From Paenibacillus hamazuiensis (GTDB taxonomy: Bacteria > Bacillota > Bacilli > Paenibacillales > NBRC-103111), in assembly GCF_023276405.1 (NCBI RefSeq), contig NZ_JALRMO010000001.1:3968001-4032000 (forward strand): 64,000 nt of DNA. Reading direction: 5' to 3'. Numbering within the stretch: the stretch's first letter is position 1; every line of letters begins with the position of its first letter. Below, piece by piece: positions 25,569-33,716 of the stretch. A program made the translations under genes and the position numbers. The notes beneath the pieces were generated by a model, which did not search any database, was not told the origin of the DNA, and was given only the letters and a program-made list of their open reading frames with translations.

Positions 25569-28313
25569 TTATTTATTCCCCGTAAAAATGCCGCGGATAA
25601 AGTCCATCAGGTTGATCGATTCTTTATTGCCCGCGCCATCCGTGCTGTAGTACTCGACGGTTTTGGCCGTGGCCGCCTGAATTTCAAAAGGTGCCGAATA
25701 CGGCTGCCACGATGAGCCGTTAATACGGTACACGGTTCCGGTCACGGTGGATTGGTTGTCGGTCGGGGTCAGGGTCACCTTGAAGCCGGAAATGTAGGTT
25801 CTGCCCGACGAACTCGTCGATTGGACCGGATCCAGGTTGTATTTCGTTACAGGCAGCGTCTTATCGAGCTTGACCGTTCCGGTTTTGGCGGCTTCGCTGT
25901 TCCCCGCTTTGTCCGTGCTGAAATAATCGATGGCATAGATGCCGTCCGTGCTCAGCGCGAACGGCGCAGTATACTCGTTCCAGGCCCCGCCGTTCAAACG
26001 GTACCGGATTTTATCCACACCCGACCCGGAAGGGTTGTCAACTGCGCTCAAGCTTACCGTAACGTTCGACGTATACCAGCCGTTTGCCCCGTTCGGGGTG
26101 GCAGGGTTTGCCGTCAAGGTCGTTACGGGAGCCACGGAGTCCGAAGACTTTATCGTAAACGCTACTTTCTTGGCAAATTCGTTCCCCGCGTGGTCGGCCA
26201 CCGTGAAATCGATCGTATGCGCGCCTACCGCAGATACCGGAATGGTTCCGCTGCTGCCGTTAACCTTTTGCGGCTGTCCGTTATCGAGCTTGTAAGAGAC
26301 GAAGCGTACTCCCGATACATCGTCGGACGCATGGAACTGAACGTTCACGGGCTCCGTATAGGTCTCGCCGTAGGTCACTCCGCTTACCGTAAGGCTCGGG
26401 GCCACGTGGTCCGTCGGCGTCAATCCTACGTGCAAATCCGTTACCGCAGGCGGAACGGTAACCGTGCGGCTCGTGGCGGTCTCGAAGCCGGGACGGCTGA
26501 CGATGACGCGATATTGACCTGCCGCCGTATCCCAAGCAAACCGGCCGTCTTCGCCTGTCGCTTGAGGGTTCGTGATCGGATTCATTCTGCCCGGATAGGC
26601 TTCCTCACTCATATTGACCCAAGCGCCGAGCGCCGGATCGTTGTATTGCAATACGACCGTGGCTCTGGGCAGCGGCCAATCGTTCTGGTTTCCTTTGGCC
26701 GCATTGTACACAATGCCACTCGGATCGATCAATACCACCTCAAATTCGAGGGGCGGGCCCGTTTGGTTGCCCGGATATGTGGGAACGATTTCGATTTCCA
26801 AAGGCGTTTCCCACAAACCTGCTTGGCTCGGAATGAAACTAATCGTCCAGTCGATGCCGTTTTGCGTGCTCATTTGAGCTTCATACTTGTCGCCTGTTGC
26901 ATCGGTCGCCACGAACTTAACCGCGGACGCAGACGGGTTATTAAAGGATGCGTTGACCGTCAGCGGCGTCGTTCTGCCGGCTACCGGCGTACCGTCGTTT
27001 TGGCTTCCACGGCCTCCTCCGATCGAAACGTTAGGCGGCACCACTGGAGCCAGTGCTTCAATTTCGTAAGTCGCGGTAGCAAACGGATCGGCAGCGCCTT
27101 CCCGGAATGCTTTCACGGTCAGCGGATGGACGCCCTCCGCGGTAGGTTTTACTCTCCAGGTCGTTTGGCTGATCGTTCCTGCCGGAATATTGCCCAAATC
27201 ATGAACGGCATCGCCGTCAACAAGGCTTAACCCATTGTCTCCCGGCACAAGCTGCAAGGTGACATTGGACAAATTCATGCCCAAATTGTTGTTTAAATAG
27301 GCGATCAAATTGGATGGAGACGTCGACCATTCCGGATACGACAGACGCTGTCTGCCGCTCAGCACGAGAGTTTGGTCGCCGCCTACGCCCGGTCTGCCGT
27401 AGTAAGTTACGATTGTTCTGGTTTCCCCCGGCGCAAGCGTTGTCGGATTCCACCACATGCCGACGGCGCTGTCTCCGGTTTTCCGGTTCGCAGTGATATT
27501 ATAATCCCAGAGCGTATTGTTGATGGAGGACCAGCTGGCGATCGTAAACCGGTCCGGCGCGGTCGCATCGCTGCCTTTCATCGTGTATTGAGCGCTGATA
27601 TCCGGGTTTTCGAATGTTTTAAAGGCTTGCCAAAATCCGGGCACTTGCTGGCCGAAATAATCTTTTTCGTAATCGACGGATTCGATGCCGCCGGCTGTCG
27701 GTACCCGGAAAGGTGCATGGTCGTTGCCTTCCACCATCGTGTCGACCATCATGCGAAGGCCGACGCTATGGTTTTGCGTACCCGCATTGGTAATCGTATA
27801 ACGAATCTTGAAGGCGTCGGGGATTCCGGTGGCCGGATTCAATGCCGTTTGCAGCACCTGCTTGACGGACACGTCTCCCATTTTCCATAAAGCCTCGTTC
27901 GTCGTATCGTCCACATTGTGCGGTGCCGTAACAAAAGACGTATATCCGGCGGCGTCAAGCCCGTATACCCGATCCGTACCGTCAACCTTCACCGTGGTAA
28001 AGGATGTGTTCGGATAGCTGGGCCAACTATAAATGATGTTGTACCATTCGTCGCCCGACTGCTGCTTTTTGATTCCCATGTTGAATCTGCCGTTCGTGCC
28101 GATATTGGCTTGAATATGCTCGTTGCCGATTTCCCCGTTCGGAAGAGCGAGGGCGCTGAAGGCATTATTATCCTTCGGGGCGAACGGCGTCGGCTTGGCC
28201 TCCGGAGTTTCTTTGTCGGCAAAAGCGAAACCCGGAAGCGAAATCAGTAAACTCATTAACAATAAAAAAGCCGATCTTAATTTTGAACTCATTAACCGTC
28301 GATGAAAATTCAT
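25569..28313 (-). CDS. large secreted multidomain protein with Ig-like/OmpL47-type repeats
   Basis: A 914-residue secreted protein. The signal peptide (FLLLMSLLISLPGFAFA) is followed by a beta-rich N-terminal domain of about 330 residues of unknown type, then Ig-like modules, a carboxypeptidase-regulatory-like module near 560-640 (GEDGRFAWDTAAGQYRVIVS), and three similar C-terminal modules with repeated GAWNEYTAPF / STDKAGN / YYSTDGAGN blocks, typical of OmpL47-type repeats. No LPXTG or S-layer domain is seen. AGGAGG is 7 bases before ATG 28313. A 54-residue peptide gene follows directly. Role unknown; adhesion or glycan binding is possible. Confidence 0.8.
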   Translation of the reverse strand: MNFHRRLMSSKLRSAFLLLMSLLISLPGFAFADKETPEAKPTPFAPKDNNAFSALALPNGEIGNEHIQANIGTNGRFNMGIKKQQSGDEWYNIIYSWPSYPNTSFTTVKVDGTDRVYGLDAAGYTSFVTAPHNVDDTTNEALWKMGDVSVKQVLQTALNPATGIPDAFKIRYTITNAGTQNHSVGLRMMVDTMVEGNDHAPFRVPTAGGIESVDYEKDYFGQQVPGFWQAFKTFENPDISAQYTMKGSDATAPDRFTIASWSSINNTLWDYNITANRKTGDSAVGMWWNPTTLAPGETRTIVTYYGRPGVGGDQTLVLSGRQRLSYPEWSTSPSNLIAYLNNNLGMNLSNVTLQLVPGDNGLSLVDGDAVHDLGNIPAGTISQTTWRVKPTAEGVHPLTVKAFREGAADPFATATYEIEALAPVVPPNVSIGGGRGSQNDGTPVAGRTTPLTVNASFNNPSASAVKFVATDATGDKYEAQMSTQNGIDWTISFIPSQAGLWETPLEIEIVPTYPGNQTGPPLEFEVVLIDPSGIVYNAAKGNQNDWPLPRATVVLQYNDPALGAWVNMSEEAYPGRMNPITNPQATGEDGRFAWDTAAGQYRVIVSRPGFETATSRTVTVPPAVTDLHVGLTPTDHVAPSLTVSGVTYGETYTEPVNVQFHASDDVSGVRFVSYKLDNGQPQKVNGSSGTIPVSAVGAHTIDFTVADHAGNEFAKKVAFTIKSSDSVAPVTTLTANPATPNGANGWYTSNVTVSLSAVDNPSGSGVDKIRYRLNGGAWNEYTAPFALSTDGIYAIDYFSTDKAGNSEAAKTGTVKLDKTLPVTKYNLDPVQSTSSSGRTYISGFKVTLTPTDNQSTVTGTVYRINGSSWQPYSAPFEIQAATAKTVEYYSTDGAGNKESINLMDFIRGIFTGNK

Positions 28314-28348
28314 GCATGTACCTCCTGCCATAATATCGAATTTCCAAA

Positions 28349-28501
28349 TGTTACGTTTCGGCATATATCGAAATTGATCTCTCCAACATCACCACCTTTA
28401 GCAGCCAGTCAAAAAAGCTGGATCAACAAAACGTAACAAATTGTATCATTAATCAGACGGACTGACAAGTAATATATACGTTTTGTATCATATTATTCAG
28501 A
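28349..28501. promoter_or_regulatory. repeated TACGTTTTG/TTGTATCAT motifs upstream of the secreted protein gene
   Basis: TGTTACGTTTCG (28349-28360) and CAAAACGTAACA (28427-28438) are near-perfect inverted arms. TACGTTTTG recurs at 28477-28485. TTGTATCATTAATCAG (28441-28456) and TTGTATCATATTATTCAG (28484-28501) are direct copies. The cluster lies 40-190 bases before the start codon, as expected for several operator sites. The binding protein is unknown. Nothing else is seen in 28314-28690. Confidence 0.4.
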
Positions 28502-28693
28502 ATGCTCCCTTGAAGACGGCTCTTTATGATCTGATTGCATTATATAGCCAGTGTGACGTTTCCGTAAATCGAACCTGACTCATTTCCCGACGTCTCCCGC
28601 CCAATTTCCCGGCCGACGGGAAATCCTCCCTTGGCCCCGGGAATCCGCCGTAAATAATCCCTCGCAGACGATAGTTTCCGGGATAAAAATAAA

Positions 28694-28724
28694 CGGCGGC
28701 GAAGGCCGAAAGGCATTCGCCGCC
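28694..28724 (-). terminator. terminator after the LplC-type permease
   Basis: GGCGGCGAATGCC and GGCCTTCGCCGCC form a long GC-rich stem, followed on the minus strand by GTTTATTTTT. It closes the lipO-lplB-lplC-type operon. Confidence 0.8.
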
Positions 28725-28735
28725 ATACGCGCATA

Positions 28736-29620
28736 TTACTCCTTCACCGAACCGAGCGTGATGCCGTGAATGAAAAACCGCTGCAGAAACGGATAAATGA
28801 GCAGCACCGGAATCATCGCGATGAAAATTTTCGCCGCATTGAGCGTCTGGTTCGACAGCTCGCTCAGACGTTTGAGCTGCTCCGTATCCATCGTCGAAGC
28901 ATCGATGACGACGACGAGCTGCTGGATGTACGTTTGCAGCGGATAATGGTCCGCCTTCGACATCAGCACGAGGCCGTTGAAAAACTCGTTCCAGTGGTAC
29001 ACGATGCTGAACAGCGTCACGGTGGCGAGCACCGGCACGGCGAGCGGAATGTACAGCTTGACCAGCATATACCACGGCCCGGCTCCGTCGACGAGCGCCG
29101 CCTCCTCCAGTTCCTTGGGCAGGTTGCGGAAATAGTTGACGACGAGAATGACGTTGAACATCGGCACGCTGTGCCCGAGCACGAGCGCCCAGATGCTGTT
29201 GATGAGTCCCAGCGCCTTCACCGTTTGGTACCACGGGATCAGTCCGCCGTTGAACAGCATCGTGAACACGAGAATCCACATAAACACGTTGCGCAGCGGG
29301 AATTCCTTGGCGTTTTTGGACAGCGGGTACGCCATCAGCACGGTGACGATAAAGCTGACGCCGGCGCCGAGCACGACCCTTTTGACGGAAATCCAAAACG
29401 AATTGAAAAACTTGCTGTCGCCCATGATTTCGTTATACGAGTTAAAATTGAAGCCGACCGGCCATAAGCCGACCATCCCGGCCGCCGCTGCGGAATTGGC
29501 GCTGAGCGACACGCACAGCGTATACCAGAGCGGCAGGATGCAAAGGAGCGCGATGCCGACCAAAAGCACGATCAGCAGCACGTCGAACGCCTTGGAGCCG
29601 AATGTTGTTTCCCTGACCAT
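28736..29620 (-). CDS. carbohydrate ABC transporter permease, LplC/YtcP type
   Basis: A 294-residue membrane permease with six hydrophobic segments. It has the family EAA loop (LPKELEEAALVDGAGPWYMLVKLYIPL) and the usual C-terminal YPFLQRFFIHGITLGSVKE ending of Paenibacillus/Bacillus YtcP-LplC proteins. It pairs with the LplB-type permease encoded 17 bases upstream and the lipoprotein before that, forming an oligosaccharide importer. No ATPase is encoded here; such systems use a shared MsmX-like ATPase. The start is codon 3 (ATG 29620), 7 bases after AAAGGGG. Confidence 0.92.
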   Translation of the reverse strand: MVRETTFGSKAFDVLLIVLLVGIALLCILPLWYTLCVSLSANSAAAAGMVGLWPVGFNFNSYNEIMGDSKFFNSFWISVKRVVLGAGVSFIVTVLMAYPLSKNAKEFPLRNVFMWILVFTMLFNGGLIPWYQTVKALGLINSIWALVLGHSVPMFNVILVVNYFRNLPKELEEAALVDGAGPWYMLVKLYIPLAVPVLATVTLFSIVYHWNEFFNGLVLMSKADHYPLQTYIQQLVVVIDASTMDTEQLKRLSELSNQTLNAAKIFIAMIPVLLIYPFLQRFFIHGITLGSVKE

Positions 29621-29637
29621 AGCCATGCCCCTTTATG

Positions 29638-30528
29638 TTAAAAAATGCGGTAATTGGCAAACTTGGACGCCAGCACATAGGAGGTGACGATCAGCACGAA
29701 GCTGATCACGGATTTAAACAGCCCCATCGCGGTGGCGAGCCCGTACTGCAGGTTGACAAGCCCCGTCCGGTACACCCAGGTGTCGATGATGTCGCCGGTC
29801 GAGTAAACGAGCGGATTGTACAGGTTGAACACCTGGTCGAAGCCGGCGTTCAGCACGTTGCCGAGGCTGAGCACGGCGAGCAGCACGACGGTCGTGACGA
29901 TGCCCGGCAGCGTCACGTTCCACAGCCGCTGCAGGCGCGTGGCGCCGTCGATGGCGGCCGCCTCGTACAGCGACGGGTTGATACCCGTCAGGGCGGCAAG
30001 GTAGATGATCGTGTTAAAGCCGAATTCCTTCCACACGTCGCTGCCGACGATGAGAAACGGGAACAAATCCGCTCTCCCGAAAAACAAAATCGGCTCGGCG
30101 CCGAACCACGACATGATCGTATTGACCGGCCCTTTGTACGAAAACACGTCGAGCAGTATCCCCGACAAGATGACCCACGACAAAAAGTGCGGCAAATAGA
30201 CGACGGTTTGAATCCATCGCTTTAATACGGCCAGCCGCAGCTCATTCAGCATTAACGCAAAGACGAGCGGCACGATCAGGTTGGCGACGATTTTCATGAC
30301 CGCGATAACGAGCGTGTTCACGAACACCGTCCTGCTGTCGCTTAAAGACAGCAAATATTTGAAGTTTTCCAGGCCGATCCATTCGGAATGAAGCATTCCC
30401 AGCCCGGGATTGTAGTCCTGAAACGCGATGACAAACCCGAACATCGGCACGATGCTGAACAGCGTCAGCCAAATCATTCCCGGCAGAAGCATGACATAGT
30501 AATGCTTGACAAATCCTTTGTTCCCCAT
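29638..30528 (-). CDS. sugar ABC transporter permease, LplB type
   Basis: A 296-residue permease with six membrane segments. Family blocks include YYVMLLPGMIWLTLFSIVPM near the start, QTVVYLPHFLSWVI, the EAA loop (NPSLYEAAAIDGATRLQRLWNVTLPGI) and VNLQYGLATAMGLFKSVIS near the end. It forms the heterodimeric channel with the LplC-type subunit. ATG 30528 is chosen because GGGAG is 11 bases upstream; a GTG four codons earlier directly abuts that site. Its position between binding protein and second permease is standard for this operon type. Confidence 0.92.
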   Translation of the reverse strand: MGNKGFVKHYYVMLLPGMIWLTLFSIVPMFGFVIAFQDYNPGLGMLHSEWIGLENFKYLLSLSDSRTVFVNTLVIAVMKIVANLIVPLVFALMLNELRLAVLKRWIQTVVYLPHFLSWVILSGILLDVFSYKGPVNTIMSWFGAEPILFFGRADLFPFLIVGSDVWKEFGFNTIIYLAALTGINPSLYEAAAIDGATRLQRLWNVTLPGIVTTVVLLAVLSLGNVLNAGFDQVFNLYNPLVYSTGDIIDTWVYRTGLVNLQYGLATAMGLFKSVISFVLIVTSYVLASKFANYRIF

Positions 30529-30615
30529 GCTTCGTCTCACTCCCTACCGCGCTTAAGTATGGACGGGCGCCGCTTACGTTCAACCGGCGCCCGAATCCTC
30601 GCTATGCTGCTTCGA

Positions 30616-32334
30616 TTACTGCTTCGCCATTTCGTCCACTTCCGCCGTGATCTGGTCTCCGCCCTGTTTTTTCCACTCCTGCACGAATTGATCGAACGAA
30701 TCGACAGGAGCCGCGCCCATGATGATTTTCAGGAAAGCTTCCTTCTCCAGCTTGTCGAGCGTAGCCCATTTGCTTTCCATCGTCTTCGTTTGCGAGTAAG
30801 TGAGGCTGTACGTTTTCTTGAACGGCTTCTGGAGCGCTCCTACGCCCACGAACGTGGAGTACATCCGCTTCCAGACGCCCAGGTCGGCCATTGGGTCCCA
30901 ATACTGGATATCGTATTTGTCGTAAGGCTCGAGCTTGACCTTCTTGACGTTTTGCGCATCGGCCTTGAGCAGCTTGTAGCCCGGCAGATCGAGCTCCTCC
31001 GGCTTTTTCGTTCCGGCAAGCACTTCCTTCAGCATTTTATACGTGACGTCCATCTCGTCCATCGGTGCGTACACAAGCCGCAGCGGATAGTTGTCTAGCG
31101 ATACCTTCACGTCCAGTTTCGACTCGTCCCTCAGCAGCAAATTGATCATTTTCAGCGCCGCTTCCGGATGCTCGTAGCCTTTTCGGACAACAAGGAACTT
31201 GTTGGACGGCGTTCCCATATGCGGTGTAAATTCGCCGCTCGCGTCCAGCGGCACCGCATAGGCCTGCCAGTTCGCCTTCGGGTCGTTTTTGATCGCATCG
31301 CCGAGCGCCCCGTAGCCGGCCCACCACATGCCGAACCAGATCCCGGATTTGCCGCTCTTGATCGGCTCCGACGCATCCTTGCGCACGCTCATTTCCTTGT
31401 CGATCAGCCCTTTTTTATACAAATCCTGCAGCTTGGCGAGCGCCTGCTTCGTCTCCGGCAAAATCGAGCCGTACACCGCTTTGCTGTCGCTTCCCTTCAG
31501 CCAAAATCCCGGATACGCGTGGTACGCGGAAAAAACCGGGTCAAAGCCGTAGTTGTTGTTGTTCGGAGCGATGAAGTTCGCATGAATCAGTCCGCCGGAC
31601 TGCGGTCCGGTAATGCCGATCGTATCGGCTTTGCCGTTGCCGTCCGGGTCTTGCTCGACAAATGCCTTGGCCACCTTCTCCAGGTCGTCGATCGTTTTCG
31701 GAGGCTCCAGACCGAGCTTGTCAAGCCAATCTTTGCGGATCCACATGATATGCACCATGTCCGATTCAGTGGTGACGTTGGGGATCGCCATCATTTTTCC
31801 GTTAAACGTAACGGCTTTCTGCGCCAACCCCTGGGTAGAGTTCATGATGCTCTTGATCGCCGGAGAGGCGTATTTGTTGAACACGTCGGTCAAATCGGCG
31901 AGCTGGCCGGCCTTCAGCATTTGCCGCAGCTGCGTGTCGTTGACGATCATCGCATCCGGCAGATCGTTGCTTGCGATCGACAGATTGACCTTCTGGTCGT
32001 AATCTTTGCCGGTCGCCGCCTGCCAGGCGTTTTTCGTCTCGATGTTCAGCTGCTCCTTCACGTAGCGGGTGTATTGGTTGTTTTCCGAGCTGTCGCCCGG
32101 CGGCAGCGTTTTGTCGGACGGGTTGATCTCCTTGCCGATGTTGATCGTCACCGTGCTCTCATATTTGCCGAACGGGTCTGCCGCTGCTGCCGGAGCGCCG
32201 GCCGCTCCTTTGTCCTTGGGGGCATTGTCGCCGGCCGCCTGAGGCCCTTCCGCAGGCTTCGCGCTGCTGCAAGCGGATACGATGACCAGTGCGGCGGCAA
32301 GCGTAACCGCTGCGCTTTTTTTCATTATTTTCAT
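30616..32334 (-). CDS. extracellular solute-binding lipoprotein, LipO type
   Basis: A 572-residue lipoprotein that captures oligosaccharides for the downstream permeases. The signal ends at a VSAC lipobox (Cys22), followed by an Ala/Gly/Pro linker, then the large cluster-D binding fold usual for LplB/LplC partners (GKEINPSDKTLPPG, NDLPDAMIVNDTQLRQM, GLIDKEMSVRKDASE). AGGGGAG is 4 bases before ATG 32334. A terminator separates it from the upstream YesN-type gene, so it may have its own regulated promoter. The glycan is unknown; pectin- or arabinan-derived oligosaccharides are a context guess. Confidence 0.92.
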   Translation of the reverse strand: MKIMKKSAAVTLAAALVIVSACSSAKPAEGPQAAGDNAPKDKGAAGAPAAAADPFGKYESTVTINIGKEINPSDKTLPPGDSSENNQYTRYVKEQLNIETKNAWQAATGKDYDQKVNLSIASNDLPDAMIVNDTQLRQMLKAGQLADLTDVFNKYASPAIKSIMNSTQGLAQKAVTFNGKMMAIPNVTTESDMVHIMWIRKDWLDKLGLEPPKTIDDLEKVAKAFVEQDPDGNGKADTIGITGPQSGGLIHANFIAPNNNNYGFDPVFSAYHAYPGFWLKGSDSKAVYGSILPETKQALAKLQDLYKKGLIDKEMSVRKDASEPIKSGKSGIWFGMWWAGYGALGDAIKNDPKANWQAYAVPLDASGEFTPHMGTPSNKFLVVRKGYEHPEAALKMINLLLRDESKLDVKVSLDNYPLRLVYAPMDEMDVTYKMLKEVLAGTKKPEELDLPGYKLLKADAQNVKKVKLEPYDKYDIQYWDPMADLGVWKRMYSTFVGVGALQKPFKKTYSLTYSQTKTMESKWATLDKLEKEAFLKIIMGAAPVDSFDQFVQEWKKQGGDQITAEVDEMAKQ

Positions 32335-32388
32335 GAACTCCCCTGCTTTCTTTTGCGGAATTGATCGATACACCTATAAACTAACATA

Positions 32389-32426
32389 AAAGAACCGCTT
32401 CTTAAGATAGAAAGCGGTTTCGAAAT
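32389..32426 (-). terminator. terminator between YesN-type gene and LipO-type gene
   Basis: AACCGCTT and AAGCGGTT form an 8-bp stem around TCTATCTTAAG-like loop bases, followed on the minus strand by CTTTTATG. It probably partially separates the regulatory and transport units. Confidence 0.6.
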
Positions 32427-32498
32427 ACGGGGGAGAAATGACCGGAGCCGGTCGCGCGGTCGAAGCGCTATATATGCAGCCGGCTGACAAATTTCCCC

Positions 32499-33716
32499 CT
32501 ATTTGGCGGACGATTCTCCCCCGGTGCGAAACGTCTGCCTGTATTCGCTGGGCAGCAGGCCCGTATGCTCGCGAAACGTGCGGCTGAAATATTTTTCGTC
32601 CGAATAACCGGTATGCTCGGCGATCCAATGGATCGGCTTGCTTGTTTGCAGCAAATAATTTTTCGCTTTGTCCATTCGGACATGGCGGATGTAATCGTTG
32701 AAGGTGCTGCCGACGATATCTTTGAAGCATTGGCTGAAATAGCTGCGGCTCATGTTCACCCGCTTCGCCACGTCGGCGGCCGTCAGCGGCGTATGCGCCT
32801 CTTCGTGGATCAGGTCGACGGCCTTCATCACCGCTTCGAACACTTCCTGCGAAAAGGCCGACTTCCCCATCGCCCGCCGCAGCGTTTCCCTGACGCGGCG
32901 AAGCCATTCCTCCGCCTCGTACCAATAATCGAACGGTTCGCCGAGCTCGATGGCCGCGCCGTAAACGGGCTGAAACAGCCGGTTCCAATGGTCGGCGAGC
33001 GAATACAGCAGCCCGATCAGACGGGGCTGCGGCAGCCTCAGCGCATGCAGGAGTCCGGTAAGCCTGTCATACGCCGCGTCCTGATGAATCCAGCCGTAGG
33101 AGGTCCATTCGCTCCTCAGCCGCTTTACGCCTTCCTCCGGATCCTGCAGCCCGAGAGCGGCCTCGACATCGTCTGCCGGAACACGGCTCCCGGCTTCATT
33201 CGCACGGCGCTCGTAAAAAGCGGGCCTTTCCTGCTCCTCCCGCGCCCGTTCGTCCGGGTGCCCACCCGCCCGGTCCGTTTCGTTTGCGGCCGCTTCCCCG
33301 CCTTCATCGCCGCGACCGGCTTTCCGCCCGCCTTCCAGCTCGCGAATGCGGCGGGAAATGCGCTCCAGCACTTCGTCGAACACTTCCTGCTCAAGCTCCA
33401 CCTTGGCGATATAATCGACAGCCCCGAGCCTCAGCGCTTCCTGCACGTATTCAAAATCCTGGTGCAAGGTCAGCACGACGATGTGTACGCCCGGGAACCG
33501 GACGCGCACCTCCCGCATCAGCTCGATGCCCGACATGACCGGCATCGCCAGATCGGTCAGCAGCAGGTCGACATCGGCCGATTCGATGAATTCCAGCGCT
33601 TTCCGGCCGTTATTCGCCTCACCGACGACCTGCATGCCGAACCTCTCCCAGGGCATAGCGGAAATAAGGCCTTTACGGACCAGTTTATCGTCATCGACAA
33701 CAAGCACTTTAAGCAT
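32499..33716 (-). CDS. response regulator, YesN type (receiver plus AraC-type HTH)
   Basis: A 405-residue regulator. The N-terminal receiver has VVDDD, the phospho-acceptor Asp55 (LLLTDLAMP) and K in VDYIAKVE. A variable middle region follows, then a C-terminal AraC-type double helix-turn-helix (LTAADVAKRVNMSRSYFSQCF and HTGYSDEKYFSRTFREHTG). Its start overlaps the end of the kinase gene by 8 bp, so the two are translationally coupled. It should activate the downstream LipO-LplB-LplC operon when the kinase senses extracellular sugar. The ribosome site lies inside the kinase gene. Confidence 0.93.
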   Translation of the reverse strand: MLKVLVVDDDKLVRKGLISAMPWERFGMQVVGEANNGRKALEFIESADVDLLLTDLAMPVMSGIELMREVRVRFPGVHIVVLTLHQDFEYVQEALRLGAVDYIAKVELEQEVFDEVLERISRRIRELEGGRKAGRGDEGGEAAANETDRAGGHPDERAREEQERPAFYERRANEAGSRVPADDVEAALGLQDPEEGVKRLRSEWTSYGWIHQDAAYDRLTGLLHALRLPQPRLIGLLYSLADHWNRLFQPVYGAAIELGEPFDYWYEAEEWLRRVRETLRRAMGKSAFSQEVFEAVMKAVDLIHEEAHTPLTAADVAKRVNMSRSYFSQCFKDIVGSTFNDYIRHVRMDKAKNYLLQTSKPIHWIAEHTGYSDEKYFSRTFREHTGLLPSEYRQTFRTGGESSAK

